Assembly: GCA_038380435.1 (NCBI GenBank)
Contig: JAWZYU010000019.1
Location: 30,715,801-30,779,800 of the forward strand
Direction of reading: 5' to 3'
From: Ryuthela nishihirai
Lineage: Eukaryota; Arthropoda; Arachnida; Araneae; Heptathelidae
DNA: 64,000 nt
The notes under the pieces were generated by a model. The model was not told the DNA's origin. It saw nothing but the letters and a program-made list of their open reading frames with translations, and made no database searches. Shown one piece after another: positions 45,604-55,765 of this stretch. Each line of letters starts with the position of its first letter. The stretch's first letter is position 1. Made by a program: the position numbers and the translations under genes.

Positions 45604-45988
45604 GGGCAGGGGTGGCTCAGTCGGTAGCGCGCCAGGCTCGTAATCTGCAGTTCCCAGGTTCGAGTCCCAGCTTGGTCAGCGTTGAGATTTATCTCCGCAA
45701 AATTCCCCACCCTGCCCACGGTCAGTAGGGGACACTGATGGGCTTGGAAAGGCCGCCGTCCGTCGGATGGGACGTTAAGCCGTGGCCCCGTGTGCGGGAG
45801 AGCCATACCCTGTGCACGTTAAAGAACACGCTGGATGGCCTTGACGGGAGGCTACCATCTGTCTCCCAACAGCTGTTCCAGTGGGTCTCCTCCCCCAACC
45901 TTCTCTGAGCCCTTGGGGTTCATGTGACCTGGCCATTTAGCCCATTGTGTGCAAAAAAAGTGCCGCTCAGAGGTTAAACAACCCAACC
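45604..45988 (+). repeat. Full-length SINE-A inserted in LINE RT
   Basis: Intact copy. Its right border abuts minus-strand LINE sequence encoding the catalytic VVFAGDG (FADD-type) box. No clean target duplication is visible. Confidence 0.94.
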
Positions 45989-46760
45989 ATCACCTGCAAA
46001 TACTACAATTTTCCAGTTGAGTGATATTTAAAAATATAAAGTATCAGGCCTAACTCTGATCCCTGCATTACTCTATATCTTATGTTAGCGTATTCACTTT
46101 TCCACTTATCAAATCTAAATTCTTCCTTCCGATTAAATAACTAGAAAATGAAAAAGGCATTTTTCCTCTAAAATACTGCATTTTAAAGTTTGTGTAGCAA
46201 AAGTTTCAGGTGAAACTGAATCAAATGCCTTTAGGATATCCAAGAATAAGATTACAGTTTTAATGCTGTCGTTAAAGTTTTTGTAAATAACTGACGGAAG
46301 TTCAATAACTGCAGTTTCAGTACTTAAGTTTTTTCCTAAACCCGAATTAATTTACAGAGAGGAAATAATTTTTGTTAAAAAAAAATTATCACCTTTTGTT
46401 TAGATTTTTTTCTATGAATCAATAAATAACTGAGAGTAAGAATATAGGTCAGTAATTCTCTATTAAATCAGTTTTGCCTTCCTTGTAAATCGTTATCTCT
46501 ATAGCTGTTTTTAAGATTTCGGGAAAGATCCTTTTTCCTAACGAATAATTCATTAAATAGCATAGTACATGTTTGATTTCCTCGTATCATTCCATCATTC
46601 CCCTGAGATTTATCATTTTCCAATTTTTTGACAACATGAGCAATTTGTCTTTCAAAAATATAACAGAAAAATTTGCTCTTAACGTATGTAAATGAATTGA
46701 CAATCAATATGATCTGAATGTTCTCTTGCATGAATGAACTGATGATTTCAGTGTGATGTC
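45989..46760 (-). pseudogene. LINE reverse transcriptase region, broken
   Basis: On the minus strand, from right to left: VVKKLENDKSQGNDGMI (the K-S-x-G-x-DG block before RT motif 1), NELFVRKKDLSRNLKN, then ILFLDILKAFDSVSPE (motif A), SYLIGRKNLDLISG, YRVMQGSELG (motif B, QGS) and VVFAGDG (motif C, normally FADD). Several frameshifts and a changed motif C (AGD instead of ADD) make it inactive. It belongs with the endonuclease at 47519-48204 and ORF1 at 58560-59200. Confidence 0.85.
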
Positions 46761-46986
46761 AGTAGTTTGTTCCCAACCTGGCGATCCCCCACTAGTGCTT
46801 TCCCCCTAAGACTTCTTCCCCCTATTTTAAGTAATTTTTAATTTTTTTAAATTAATCATGGGTTATTAATTAGTTATTAATTGATTATTAATTAGTTATT
46901 ATTTTAGGGGCGTGGCCGGAAGTGGGCGGTGACGTCATAGGGGGGAATGCACTAGTGGGGGATCTCCAGGTTGCGAACAAACTACT
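46761..46986. mobile_element. Miniature Polinton-like element (226 bp)
   Basis: Begins AGTAGTTTGTTCCCAACCTGG and ends with its near-perfect complement, giving inverted repeats of about 48 bp. GATGTC at 46755-46760 and 46987-46992 is a perfect 6-bp duplication. AG...CT ends with a 6-bp duplication are the Polinton signature. The block CCCCCACTAGTGC-TTCCCC and a TGACGTCATAGGGG motif are shared with the ends of the 9.8-kb element at 48205. The interior is AT-rich and non-coding. Confidence 0.88.
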
Positions 46987-46999
46987 GATGTCTATTCAC

Positions 47000-47518
47000 C
47001 AACCGATTAGTGTCTGAATCTATGGAGTGTGTTTCATTGTTCATCTAAATCTGAGGAGAAAGTAAAGTTTCGTTGATGCTCCCTGTAACACATAATTCAT
47101 TAAATGTTCTCCAATATTTCCTGGAAACACCATCGTTGTTCAGAAATCTATTCGTATAATAAGCAATAATTTGCTATTCGAATACGGAATGTCAATTTAT
47201 TTTTATTCATTTATTTCATCTTCTGGTCATTTTATTGGATTTATACTTTTTACCCAAATACCTTCTGTTATTCAGGGAAATAATAAGACCATTGGAAATC
47301 CATGGTTTCAGTTTTCTTTATTTTTTGCAAGTAATCCTAATTTTAGATTCCTCAATACAATGTTGCAACATGTGTATAATTATTTAAAAGCTTCATAAAG
47401 TTTAATTTCTTCAAAAAATTCCAATTCTTTTTGTGCTAATTTTTGTTTTAATGTAACAAAATTTACTGATTTACTTTCATAATTCTGAAATATTGACGTT
47501 TGTTTTGCAATTATTCTC
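47000..47518 (-). pseudogene. LINE ORF2 linker region, degraded
   Basis: Lies between the endonuclease and RT parts of the split LINE. A minus-strand YWRTFNELCVTGSIN segment at about 47117-47073 fits the linker of LINE ORF2 proteins. Frames are broken. Confidence 0.5.
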
Positions 47519-48204
47519 CTATCTATAGTAAGACCAATAATAAAAGTGATCTATAAGCACTAACTTAACAATATACGTTTTTAAATAGTTAATATTTCTG
47601 ATAAATTCGTGATCCAAGCAAATACCCATGTCATATCTAGTGATAGCCTCATGTGAAGGGCTAAAACCATTTGCAACTAGCAAATTTTTATGCTCTTGGA
47701 CATAAAAACTAGTTCCCAAGCGATCAATATTGAAATCTCCTGTCTCAATAACAAATATGTCATATATATGAATTAATTTTGATTCCAATTTTTCATTAAA
47801 AGACTTAATTGAAAAGTTATGTATTCTATAAAGTACCCATAAGCAATATTCCACTTAGATTTAAATAAATGTGATCCATAATATATAACAATGATCAAAA
47901 TCATATAACAATTTTTTTAAAGATATATTTTTATTGATATAAACTATTTAATCACCAGATTTATTATGATTCCATATTTACAATATGCATTAAATTCTTC
48001 AATTTCATAATTCATTGATAATTTTCCTTAATCGAAATCTCCGGCAATATTATCATATCAGGTTGCAAATTTGCAAAGTACAGAAAAAGAAAAAAAAAAT
48101 ATCGAAAATTTTCCTAACGCTCTTAATATTGCCCTGTATAATTTTTAAACCTTTACCCCAATTGTATTGATTTTTATCATATACATTTTCATTCTCAATA
48201 CAGA
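47519..48204 (-). pseudogene. LINE endonuclease domain, broken
   Basis: An APE-type endonuclease read on the minus strand: KIIQGNIKSVRKIFDIF near 48158-48108, then PDMIILPEISI (counterpart of P-D-[IV]-[IL]-x-[LI]-x-E), and in the 111-codon frame 47854-47519 the blocks ETGDFNIDRLG (GDFN) and CLDHEF...KLVLIDHFYY (counterparts of the T-x-IDH and SDH motifs). Frameshifts break it. The 5' side is cut off by the Polinton-like insertion at 48205. Confidence 0.85.
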
Positions 48205-48735
48205 AGTATTTTCAAGACAGGATAGCGTACCCCCACTAGTGCTTTCCCCTTATGACGTCACAGGTCACGCCCCCTTATTAATATTCATAATTATTTAAAA
48301 ATTAATCCACCTTTATTAAAAAATCCTCCCCACTTTATTAAAAACCCGTGGCGCCATCTAGTGCATATGATGAGTACTATTTTTTTTAGAAAAACCCTCA
48401 ATTTTAGTCGTAATTTTCCAAATTTTGACATCCCCTCATTAAACCCCCCTTTATCAAAATTCCTCCCACTTTATTAAAAAAAAACGTGGCGCCCTTAGTG
48501 TGTATGATGAGTACTATTTTTAGAAAAAGCCTTCAATATTAGTCGTAATTTTTGACCCCCCCCCCATTAAAAAAACCCTTATCAAAAGTTACAACCCCCT
48601 TTATTAAAAAAACTCCTTATCAAAAATTCTACCCCCTTTAAACTCCCCCTCAGCGATTGCAAAATCCCGTCCCCTGGTATTTACTCTCATCTGAAATTTT
48701 CCAAGTCCAACTAAACTTTGGGTGGCAACGATCAG
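48205..48735. repeat. Left terminal inverted repeat of the Polinton-like element
   Basis: Matches the complement of roughly 57145-57969, with gaps. Inside are repeated blocks of CCCTTTATTAAAAA-type sequence and two copies of a segment containing GTGGCGCC-TAGTG-ATATGATGAGTACTATTTTTAGAAAAA (near 48349 and 48485), also present twice in the right repeat (about 57615-57660 and 57738-57790). Confidence 0.88.
48253..48260. promoter_or_regulatory. CRE-type palindrome TGACGTCA near the left end
   Basis: An exact CREB/ATF consensus 49 bases inside the left end. The same octamer is at 57914-57921 in the right end and at 46930-46937 in the miniature element. A regulatory role is inference. Confidence 0.5.
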
Positions 48736-48871
48736 AATGGCTGATGCAATCCTCTAAATAATTACAAAACTAAACTTTGGGTGGCAACGATCAGAATCTC
48801 TGATGCAATCCTCTAAATAATTACAAAACTAAACTTTGGGTGGCTGATGCAATCCTCAAAAATAATTACAA
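48709..48871. repeat. 59-bp direct repeats (2.75 copies) inside the left end
   Basis: Units AACTAAACTTTGGGTGGCAA... start at 48709, 48768 and 48827; the third has an internal deletion. The right end has single diverged counterparts near 57140-57180 and 57360-57425. They could be iterons for replication or packaging, by analogy only. Confidence 0.85.
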
Positions 48872-49033
48872 GGTCCCCATATTTTGCTCATACCGTGTGT
48901 CATGTGTTCTTTGATCGTATCACGTATTTATCAGATAGGAGATGTGTAAAGGTCGTGGTTCTGGTTGTATATAACGGATGGAAAAGGTCTGTATTTCAAA
49001 GTTTCTTCTGAGCTACGTGTTATAGTTGTCACA

Positions 49034-49281
49034 ATGGATTTTGGACGAGTGACGAGGATTCAGGCTACGAAAGCGAGCCTCAACACTTCAGGCCGCATAT
49101 CTGTCGGTTGTTACGTCAACCTGTGGTTGTGCCTCCTCCTCCACCACCCCCACCACCAACTGTTAGAATGGAGCTACGTCCTGGGTTTAGTGGTCCTACG
49201 CTTCAAGCCGTTCTTATTGACGATGAGACACCTCTACTAACACCGAGACCACAACGCTCTCTGGTTATAAAACCCGCCTGA
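49034..49281 (+). pseudogene. Proline-rich ORF, unknown function
   Basis: Starts at ATG 49034 (MDFG). A one-base shift near 49050 gives a 77-codon frame to the TGA at 49279-49281 containing DEDSGYESEP, a run of nine prolines with VVVPPPPPPPPP, and a tail QRSLVIKPA. There is no known domain. It is the first gene in from the left end; acidic-plus-polyproline composition suggests a regulatory or adaptor protein, but that is a guess. Confidence 0.5.
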
Positions 49282-49439
49282 AACCTGGCCCCCTGGTCTG
49301 TGGCAGAACATCATTCCGGCCCTGAGCACGTCAAGCATCGGAGACGTCTCTAGTCTTGCCTGTGTGAAGTCGCTAAGCGTTTGCCTTCCATCTTCTGTAT
49401 TCGAATTAGGGTGAATTAGTTTCAGAGTGGTTGTGAAAC

Positions 49440-49965
49440 ATGCAAAATATCTGTATAGTTCTAGATCTCAACGGTTTTCTGTAAACGGCCATTTCCTAGT
49501 GCGTGAACTTGGATATGCAACTCTGAATGGTAAACAAGGCGTCTATCGGTTCAATCTTCGACATTACCAAGCTTTGTCGACAAAGGACAGGAAGACAGTC
49601 AACTACGTGTCTAAACATATGTTAGGCCTACCCTTTTCATCCTCTACCTAGCGAAAATGGATGGACGTTAGATCACGATCCTAACATCGTGAAATATGCT
49701 TACAAACTTGCACATACTGAAGAAACTAATGTGGTGGGTTACAAAGGAGGAAATGTGGAAAGAATTCTCTTGGAACAATTAAATCTTCCCAGCGTTAATC
49801 TTGAACTTTACGGATGTCCCAAATATTGTGAGCTCCCAAAAGTTTCTTTTATTGTGAGCTCCCAAAAGTTTCGAGTGTGGATATCACACAGGAGAGGGAG
49901 TCCACTGGTCTTTAGCCGAAACAGCTGTTTTTTTTGCATGGATTGATCGAGGCTTCAAGTATTGA
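49440..49965 (+). pseudogene. RNase H-fold exonuclease-like protein, frameshifted
   Basis: ATG 49440 opens MQNICIVLDLNGF, a hydrophobic strand ending in D-x-x-GF as in DEDD-type or related RNase H-fold nucleases. The reading then shifts frame (near 49480 and 49640) through FLVRELGYATLNG, VGYKGGNVERILLEQLNLPS and NLELYGCPKY, and ends with a C-x-x-H...HWSLAETAVFFAW block and a TGA at 49963. A 23-base tandem duplication (TATTGTGAGCTCCCAAAAGT plus TTC, at 49824 and 49850) breaks the frame near the end. Proteins with this layout recur as unnamed proteins in arthropod genomes. The nuclease role is inferred from the pattern only. Confidence 0.6.
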
Positions 49966-50109
49966 GAACATGTTACACCAAGTGTTGCATCACCAGGTGT
50001 TCGCCTATCGGACTATCAGGTTTTCTGTATAATTATCGTTCCTCATTCCAGAGGGTGGCGCTGTCTCTAGTTAAATAGGGGGCAACCGTCGAGTGTGTCA
50101 TTGTCCACG

Positions 50110-50903
50110 ATGCAGGCTAGCAATCCAGATGCATGGTGTCTCAGTGAAGATGTTTACATCGTGCCTTCGCTGTTCAAAAATAAGTTTTCTGTGCACATAC
50201 ATCGCTACAGAATTATGAAAATGGTGAACTCATCTACCCAACACCTGCAGGGTTTACCCTCTCCATACCTGAATGGGAGGCTTTGTGTGCCACGGTGCCC
50301 CACATAGAGGACCAAGTGAAAAACGGTCCCGATCAGCAGACATGGCACGTGATGCCTAGTTTACGTGCCTACATGTATCGCAATGAATGTGGTGAATGCT
50401 GTGTCGACTTCATCAAAGAATCAGCTGCTATGAGAACTCTACAGTTCCGTGTTGTGAGTCGCAGTATAACTCTGAACTCGTTGCAGTAGTTTACGTTGGC
50501 TATCCATGTAGATGAACTGATGCGTGTCGTGCATAATGTGTATGGAACTCTCAAAGATCACCATCTCCATATTGCTATTATGGAACATTCTGAATCAGTT
50601 CTACCCTTCCTGCTGGGTCCTGTTTTCAAGGGACCCGAGTGTGTTTATCAGCTGTTGGTGGACATTTTCCAACAAGAATGAACACGTCTGATTCCGTTAG
50701 ATGGACAACATCCTGAAGAAAAACTACTGACCATCGTAGGGTGGTCTGGTGACTTGGACATTAACGCCTTGACACAAGTGTTTGTGGATACAGCCTGGAA
50801 AAGAGGTCTGTTGAATTATGTAGATTCTGGATTTGTGTGTACTCTGAAATGTAAAACTATTGTGGACGATGCAAAAAATGAAATGTATAAATTAAATAAA
50901 TAA
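50110..50903 (+). pseudogene. PC4-like DNA-binding protein, broken
   Basis: ATG 50110 starts MQASNPDAWCLSEDVYIVPS. After KFSVHIHRYR a frameshift near 50215 leads into ENGELIYPTPAGFTLSIPEW and EALCATVPHI. The order F-x-[VI]-x-I-[RH]-x-Y, NGE-x-x-PT-x-x-G-[FI]-[ST]-L, W-x-x-L matches the PC4/p15 single-strand DNA-binding fold. The downstream part continues in one frame to TAA 50901 but carries an in-frame TAG (50487-50489) and TGA (50679-50681). Total length would be about 265 codons, longer than cellular PC4. In the element it may replace a viral single-strand binding protein; that is inference. Confidence 0.6.
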
Positions 50904-50957
50904 TTGTAACCTATATAATGTGTCTGTCTTTTCAACCTATGTCATTTTATTCTTGGT

Positions 50958-51179
50958 ATGAATAGGAGAAAGAAGGTGTTAGCTAGTGTTGGAAGTGTAA
51001 TCATAACAGTGTTAACGATAGTGGTGCTTGTATTAGAACTTTTGGTCCCTAGTAAAAATATTCAGTGTGGAGAGTCAAAAGTCTTAGGCAGTGAATACAA
51101 AATTCGCATGTATAACTTAATAGTGGACATCAGACAGTTTATAGGAGACATCCCTACAGTTACAGGTGTTGCACTTTAA
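50958..51179 (+). CDS. Small single-pass membrane protein
   Basis: An intact 73-codon frame. A short basic N terminus (MNRRKK) is followed by a 20-residue hydrophobic helix (about residues 10-29) and a mixed C-terminal part ending TVTGVAL. The N-in, C-out or signal-anchor topology is a prediction. It sits between the PC4-like gene and the integrase. Small membrane proteins are common in virus-like elements, but no specific homologue is recognised. Confidence 0.6.
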   Translation: MNRRKKVLASVGSVIITVLTIVVLVLELLVPSKNIQCGESKVLGSEYKIRMYNLIVDIRQFIGDIPTVTGVAL

Positions 51180-51187
51180 TTACACCA

Positions 51188-52035
51188 ATGGCAAAACCTG
51201 TTGGGATATGACGTTTGGGTGCAGCAGAAAACAAAACTTTGGAATCCCATTATTTCGACCCTGAAAGAGGATTCGGTAGTGTAAAAAAGTTAGCTCAAAA
51301 TACAGGACTGCCACTGAAACTTGTCTGAGAATGGTTAGAAAAACAACCCGCCTACATGCTACATAAACCTGTTCGCAGAAAGTTCCCCCATAACAAAGTT
51401 TACATCACAGGTTTAGACAAACAATGGCAAGCCGATCACGTAGTTGTGAAAAATCTAACTCGCTTCAATGACTGTTATCGCTACATATTAACAGTCATCG
51501 ATGTGTTCTCAAGGTATTGGTGGGTGGTGCCTATGAAGACAAAAACAAGGAAAGAAATGATGTTGGCTTTCAAAAAAATCCTTTCCAAGGGGCGATCTCC
51601 CATGAATTTAAATACGGATCAAGGTACCGAATTTACCAACAGAGTGTTCCAGAAATTCTTGAAAAAGAAAGGTATTCGATTCTTCGTCACCTACTCTGAC
51701 AAAAAAGCAGCTTTGGTGGAGAGATGGAATCGCACACTATGCGAGAGACTGGGGAGATATTATACATGTACCCTTCAAGAAGGCATGTATGCATTTGTGG
51801 ACCGAAGAAATTTTTATAGTCAACAAGGTGTTACAACTTCAACCTCCTGTATATGTCATATGGGATTCCGGGGGAGAAGTGAAGGGAACATTCTATAAAT
51901 CGGAACTTCAAAAAGTGACCGAACCCGAACTTTGTTGAGTAAATAATCGGGAGAAAAGGTCAAAACGCACTGGTCAAATTTAGTGGTTATCCCAAACCTT
52001 CATGGATTCCTAAAAAATGGATAGTTTCTACCTGA
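51188..52035 (+). pseudogene. Polinton-type DDE integrase with chromodomain-like tail, broken
   Basis: Would insert element DNA with a 6-bp staggered cut. From ATG 51188: an N-terminal part with HYFDPERGFGSVKKL, then EWLEKQPAYMLHKPVRRKF. The catalytic core has QWQADH (first Asp, codon at 51434), VIDVFSRYWWVVP, NTDQGTEF (second Asp) and ALVERWNR (Glu); the spacing between the second Asp and Glu is 33 residues, near the usual 35. After a break near 51790 the next frame reads WTEEIFIV...GTFYKSELQKV, then a chromodomain-like VKFSGYPKPSWIPKKW. In-frame TGA codons occur at 51209 and 51326. Very characteristic of Polinton integrases. Confidence 0.92.
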
Positions 52036-52079
52036 CCCTACCCTTCACGGTTAGATAGAATATTTACCCAAACAATTCG

Positions 52080-53058
52080 CAGAGTGATTTCATGGTTCGT
52101 CTAGCATAACCCCTAAGACTAAGTGGAAAATGGAAAGTGGGACTAGCAGAAGTTCACTTACCCATGAGCTGGTACAATGTGGATAGTTCTAATGACACGT
52201 ATGAATATTATGCTCCTGCACCCTTTGAAGAATACTGGAAAATCAAGCTTAAACCAGGCAAAATAACTCGAATGGAACTGTTGTCTCTCACCTCTCCACT
52301 CAACTCCCCAAAGAAATATTGGTGTCATATAACAATTGTTACTGGGTATTCAAACCAAGTGAGGGATACGTTTTGATGTCCCTAAAACGAATTTCAGCAG
52401 GCTTCTGTGTGTCGGCGAGGGAGAAGTTGGCAAACCCTTCCACTAACGATTTGTTAGCAAACTTTGCAATACTGCAACATTCGAGATAGATGATGACTGT
52501 TATTTCTACGTGATTCCACTGGGTAGTTTCCACGAACGAAAGGTACCCCACGGACGATACGAAACTGCTGAATCATTATTCGATGCAATGAACCAGGTCA
52601 TGCCCTACAAGTTGAGAAAAGCTTACAGTTTCAAGCAACAGGCAGATCACACCGTATTGATGGATACAGACAAGTTACATTTCATTAAATTCTCTCATTC
52701 AAACCCCGGATTAGGAGACATGCTAGGAATCACTAAATTAGATATTCCACTGAATAAAGCCATGGGTGACTACCCCATCGATATGAACAGAGGAAAGTAC
52801 AGTATTTATTTGTATTCAGACCTGATTGCACCTCAATTGTTAGGCGATACTCATGGTGAACTGTTGCATGTTGTGAATCTTGCCGTCAGAACCAGTAATA
52901 ACAAAATAATCATTGCAGTGTCTCAACAACCTGATTACTACCCCCTGGCAAGAAACAGTTTTGAGAGTGTAAGAATATTCCTTTGTACCGATACAGAACC
53001 TCTGCATTTTAAATTCGGTAAACTTTTAGTCAAGTTACTTTTCTGCCATGAGGGTTAA
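52080..53058 (+). pseudogene. Penton / minor capsid protein, broken
   Basis: Structural protein expected at virion vertices. The N-terminal half is spread over frames with GLAEVHLPMSWYNVDSS (typical W-x-VGLAE-[IV]-x-x-P-x-SW region) at 52137-52200. The long open C-terminal frame 52510-53058 has YVIPLGSFHERKVPHG, GDYPIDMNRGKYSIYLYSDL with IAPQLLGDTHGELLHVV, and NSFESVRIFLCTDT...FKFGKLLV. The same order is seen in the minor-capsid/penton proteins of Polintons and adintoviruses. At least one frameshift lies between 52376 and 52510. Immediately upstream of the pX-like gene. Confidence 0.85.
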
Positions 53059-53431
53059 ATTCGTTCCCTCTTCTGCAGACACCTATGTGAGGTACTACAA
53101 GAGCCAAAGAGGGTAGGGTGTGTTCAGGGGCCCTCGTTATCAGAGAGGTGACAGGCTCGGTAGCATCTTTGCCACTATTGGACGTTTCATCAGCCCTCTC
53201 GTACGACCGCTGCTGTCCACCCTACGTAAGGGTGGGTTACGGTTCGTTTCAGAGATGGCCCAAGGGCAAAACTTCAAAGCGGCCACCAAAGCAGGGTTGC
53301 GTGAAGCCGGTGTAGACCTCTTGCAATGTTCCAGTTCCAAGCTGCAGGGAGGAAAAGGGATAAAACGCTGTCGTCGTCATCCTAGTGTTCATAAAGTGAA
53401 GACTCTGTACTATAAAGGACGTGTTTTCGTC
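53048..53431 (+). pseudogene. Basic pX-like virion protein
   Basis: ATG 53048 overlaps the end of the penton frame. It is rich in Arg, Lys and Gly and includes RGPRYQRGDRLGSIFATIGR, FISPLVRPLLSTLRKGG, then AATKAGLREAGVDLL. This combination (G-rich start, hydrophobic FISPLVRPLL helix, basic tail) is the layout of the small pX/core-associated proteins of adenovirus-like elements. One in-frame TAG at 53114-53116. Without further stops it reads straight into the capsid start at 53432. Confidence 0.65.
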
Positions 53432-54725
53432 ATGAGCATTCAGAAAATTCACGCTGATTCTGGGGATTGTAGCAGTTCCGAACTGGACCTGTTTCTGGTT
53501 CCTCCCACTGTCTCACAACTGGAAAGAGGGTGCTATGTTAATTATTTACCTGTGGCTTCGCTGGAAGGTAAAGCACCACTTGAATTCCTCGTGAAAGGAA
53601 CAGATGATTACATTGATCCATTCCGCTGTCACCTGTGCCTCATCTTGAAAATTGTGAAATCCAATGGTACACCCCCGTCGGAAGTGATTGCCCCCTGCAA
53701 TCATTTCTTTCACGCCCTCTTCAATCAAGTAGACGTCTTCCTCAACGATCACCTAGTGAGTGCTTCTCACACCCTGTACTCCTACAGGGTGTACCTGGAG
53801 ACTATTGAATTACAGTAACAATGCCATACAAAGTCAGCTCGGTACGTTACTCTGGTACCTCGACACCCCCGGTAAAATGGAACTGACCAGTCGGGACAAC
53901 GAGGGATGGCATCAGCGCAGGGGGTACGTCAAGTCAACAGGTATCGAACTCATCTCGTGGATCCATGCCGACCTGTTCAATCAAGAACGTTACCTACTCA
54001 ATCAAGTCGATCTGAGACTGTGTTTGTTAAGGTCCAAGCCCGAATTCTATCTCGTGACACTGAAGCAGACCCCTCTTACAAAGTATAGATTCACGAAACT
54101 GAATTTTTCATGAGCAAAGTCAAACCCACTTCCAGTGTCATCCTTGCACACGCTTGTCTACTGGGTTCAGAGAGTGCCAAGTACCCCCTACGAAGAACGG
54201 ATTTACGCATGTTCTCCATCGTTGCTTGTCTGACGAGTGTGAACCATGACAATTTATTTCTTGGCCAACTTCCAGTATATCTGGTACTGGGTATGGTGGA
54301 AAGTACCAGTCTGAATGGATCGTACGAAAACAAATCTCTTCCACTTCCAACATTTCGACTTAAACTATATCAGCCTTCACATTGACAGTGATCTGCAGTC
54401 CTACATCCCAGACTTTATGAATGGACGCTATCTCCGATGTTACCAAGGATTATTGGAAGCTCTGGACGCGTGGAAATCCGATAGTGGTATTAACTTATTG
54501 CGAAAAGCCTATGGCAAGGGTTTTACACTGTTTGGATTCCAATTGACCCCCAAGCAACGTGAATGCAATCAAGTGTTTTCTTTAATAAAGAGTGGTAGTG
54601 TGAGAGTCCAATTCAAGTTTACCAAGCCACTATCCACATTAGTCACTGTAATCCTCTATGTAGAATACCAGAATTTGCTGGAAATCCCATTGGATCGTAA
54701 AATCCTGTTTGACTACAGCTCATGA
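53432..54725 (+). pseudogene. Major capsid protein, F54H12.2-like family, frameshifted
   Basis: ATG 53432 starts MSIQKIHADSGDCSSSELDL, with ELDLF-x-VPPT then following. Other blocks are DDYIDPFRCHL, FFHALFNQVDVFLNDHLVS, TLYSYRVYLETI, ISWIHADLFNQERYLLNQVD, KVKPTSSVILAHACLL, ESAKYPLRRTDLR, DNLFLGQLPVYLVLGM, GKGFTLFGFQLTPKQRE and VILYVEYQNLLEIPLDRKIL. The order agrees with proteins widely annotated in invertebrate genomes as F54H12.2-like, which I take to be the double-jelly-roll-type major capsid of this group (inference). Frame changes near 53815, 54110 and 54350. Total about 430 codons, the usual size. The stop (TGA 54723-54725) overlaps the ATG of the protease by the ATGA pattern. Confidence 0.88.
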
Positions 54726-55168
54726 ATACCTATCAGTTACAATCCATCCTCTCGATGTTACCTACAAGTCTTGGTGTGTTCCCACGTGACAGACTACCTC
54801 GCAGAATCGACCAGTCAGAAGCCTTGTTTATCTACAATACTGATCCGTCCTCCCTGCCTGGAACCCACTGGAAAGCTGTTTAGAAGAAAGGAATGCATGT
54901 GGATCACTTTGACTCCTTGGGCACAAGTCCCGATGTGTCCATGCAAGAATACTACAGTCAGCTAGGCATACGTCACGTGTTACACCCCTCGATACCTCTG
55001 CAGGACCCTATGGGAGACACTTGTGGTGCTCACTGTCTGTATGTCCTGTTTAAAAGAGCGAGCGGTTCGACTCTTCCCACAGTATTGCATCGTGATTACA
55101 CGTGTAGAGTAGACTTTAACGACTGCGTGGTGGTACGATGGCTCTCCAAACTCCTTCAAATATTTTGA
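54722..55168 (+). pseudogene. Adenain-like maturation cysteine protease
   Basis: 148 codons. The catalytic triad pattern is visible: His49 in GTHWKAV, Asp64 in HFDSLG, Cys101 in GDTCGAHCLY, with Gln94 (IPLQDP) as the likely oxyanion residue. This is the C48/C5-type fold used by adenoviruses and Polintons to process capsid proteins. One in-frame TAG (54881-54883), four residues after the His, separates the His from the rest; otherwise open. It overlaps the capsid stop at its start and the ATPase start at its end. Confidence 0.88.
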
Positions 55169-55765
55169 TTGCCGTTCCTTCTCAGTGTGGAAAGACGACT
55201 TTCACTCTGAAACTCATCAAAGAATCCGCTCAAGTGTTCGAACCCCCGTCCTAACGTGTCGTTTACTGCTATGGGGAGTGGCAACCTGCCTTTGAACCCT
55301 TTAAGAAAACTGGAATTTTATGAAGGACTACCTGTAGATCTGGAATTTGACCCCCTCAGACCTACTACGCTTCTGGTACTGGACGACTTGATGGAACAGT
55401 CTGTAGCTAGCGAACGCATATCTCAATTGTGTTTTCGTGGCGGTCATCATAAAAATATCACGATTGTCCTGATCTTGAAAAATCTGTTTTTAAAGAGAAG
55501 ACATTCGAGAACTATATCACTCAATGCTCACTATATGTTTTTATTTCGCAACTGTCGGGACGTTTCACAAATAACGCATCTGGCAAGACAAGTATTTCCA
55601 CATCATTCCAAACTCCTGACTGATGCTTATAGACTAGCAACACAACCTCCCTGTGGCTATTTGTGCGTGGACCTCCATCTCAAAACGTTAGATACTGAAA
55701 GGCTCCGTGCAAAGATCCTCCTTTCAGAAGAACCCGAGATACTCTATGTCCCAAATGAAAGTTAG
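55138..55765 (+). pseudogene. Packaging ATPase, FtsK/A32-like, broken
   Basis: ATG 55138 begins MALQTPSNILIAVPSQCGKT: Walker A with GKT at residues 18-20, with Ser in place of the usual first Gly. TAA at 55252 and a frameshift near 55315 follow. The next frame has TTLLVLDDLMEQS (Walker B, Asp codons near 55382), GGHHKNITIVLILKNLF and SLNAHYMFLFRNCRDVSQI, ending at 55765. The enzyme would drive DNA into capsids. It starts inside the end of the protease frame. Confidence 0.9.
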
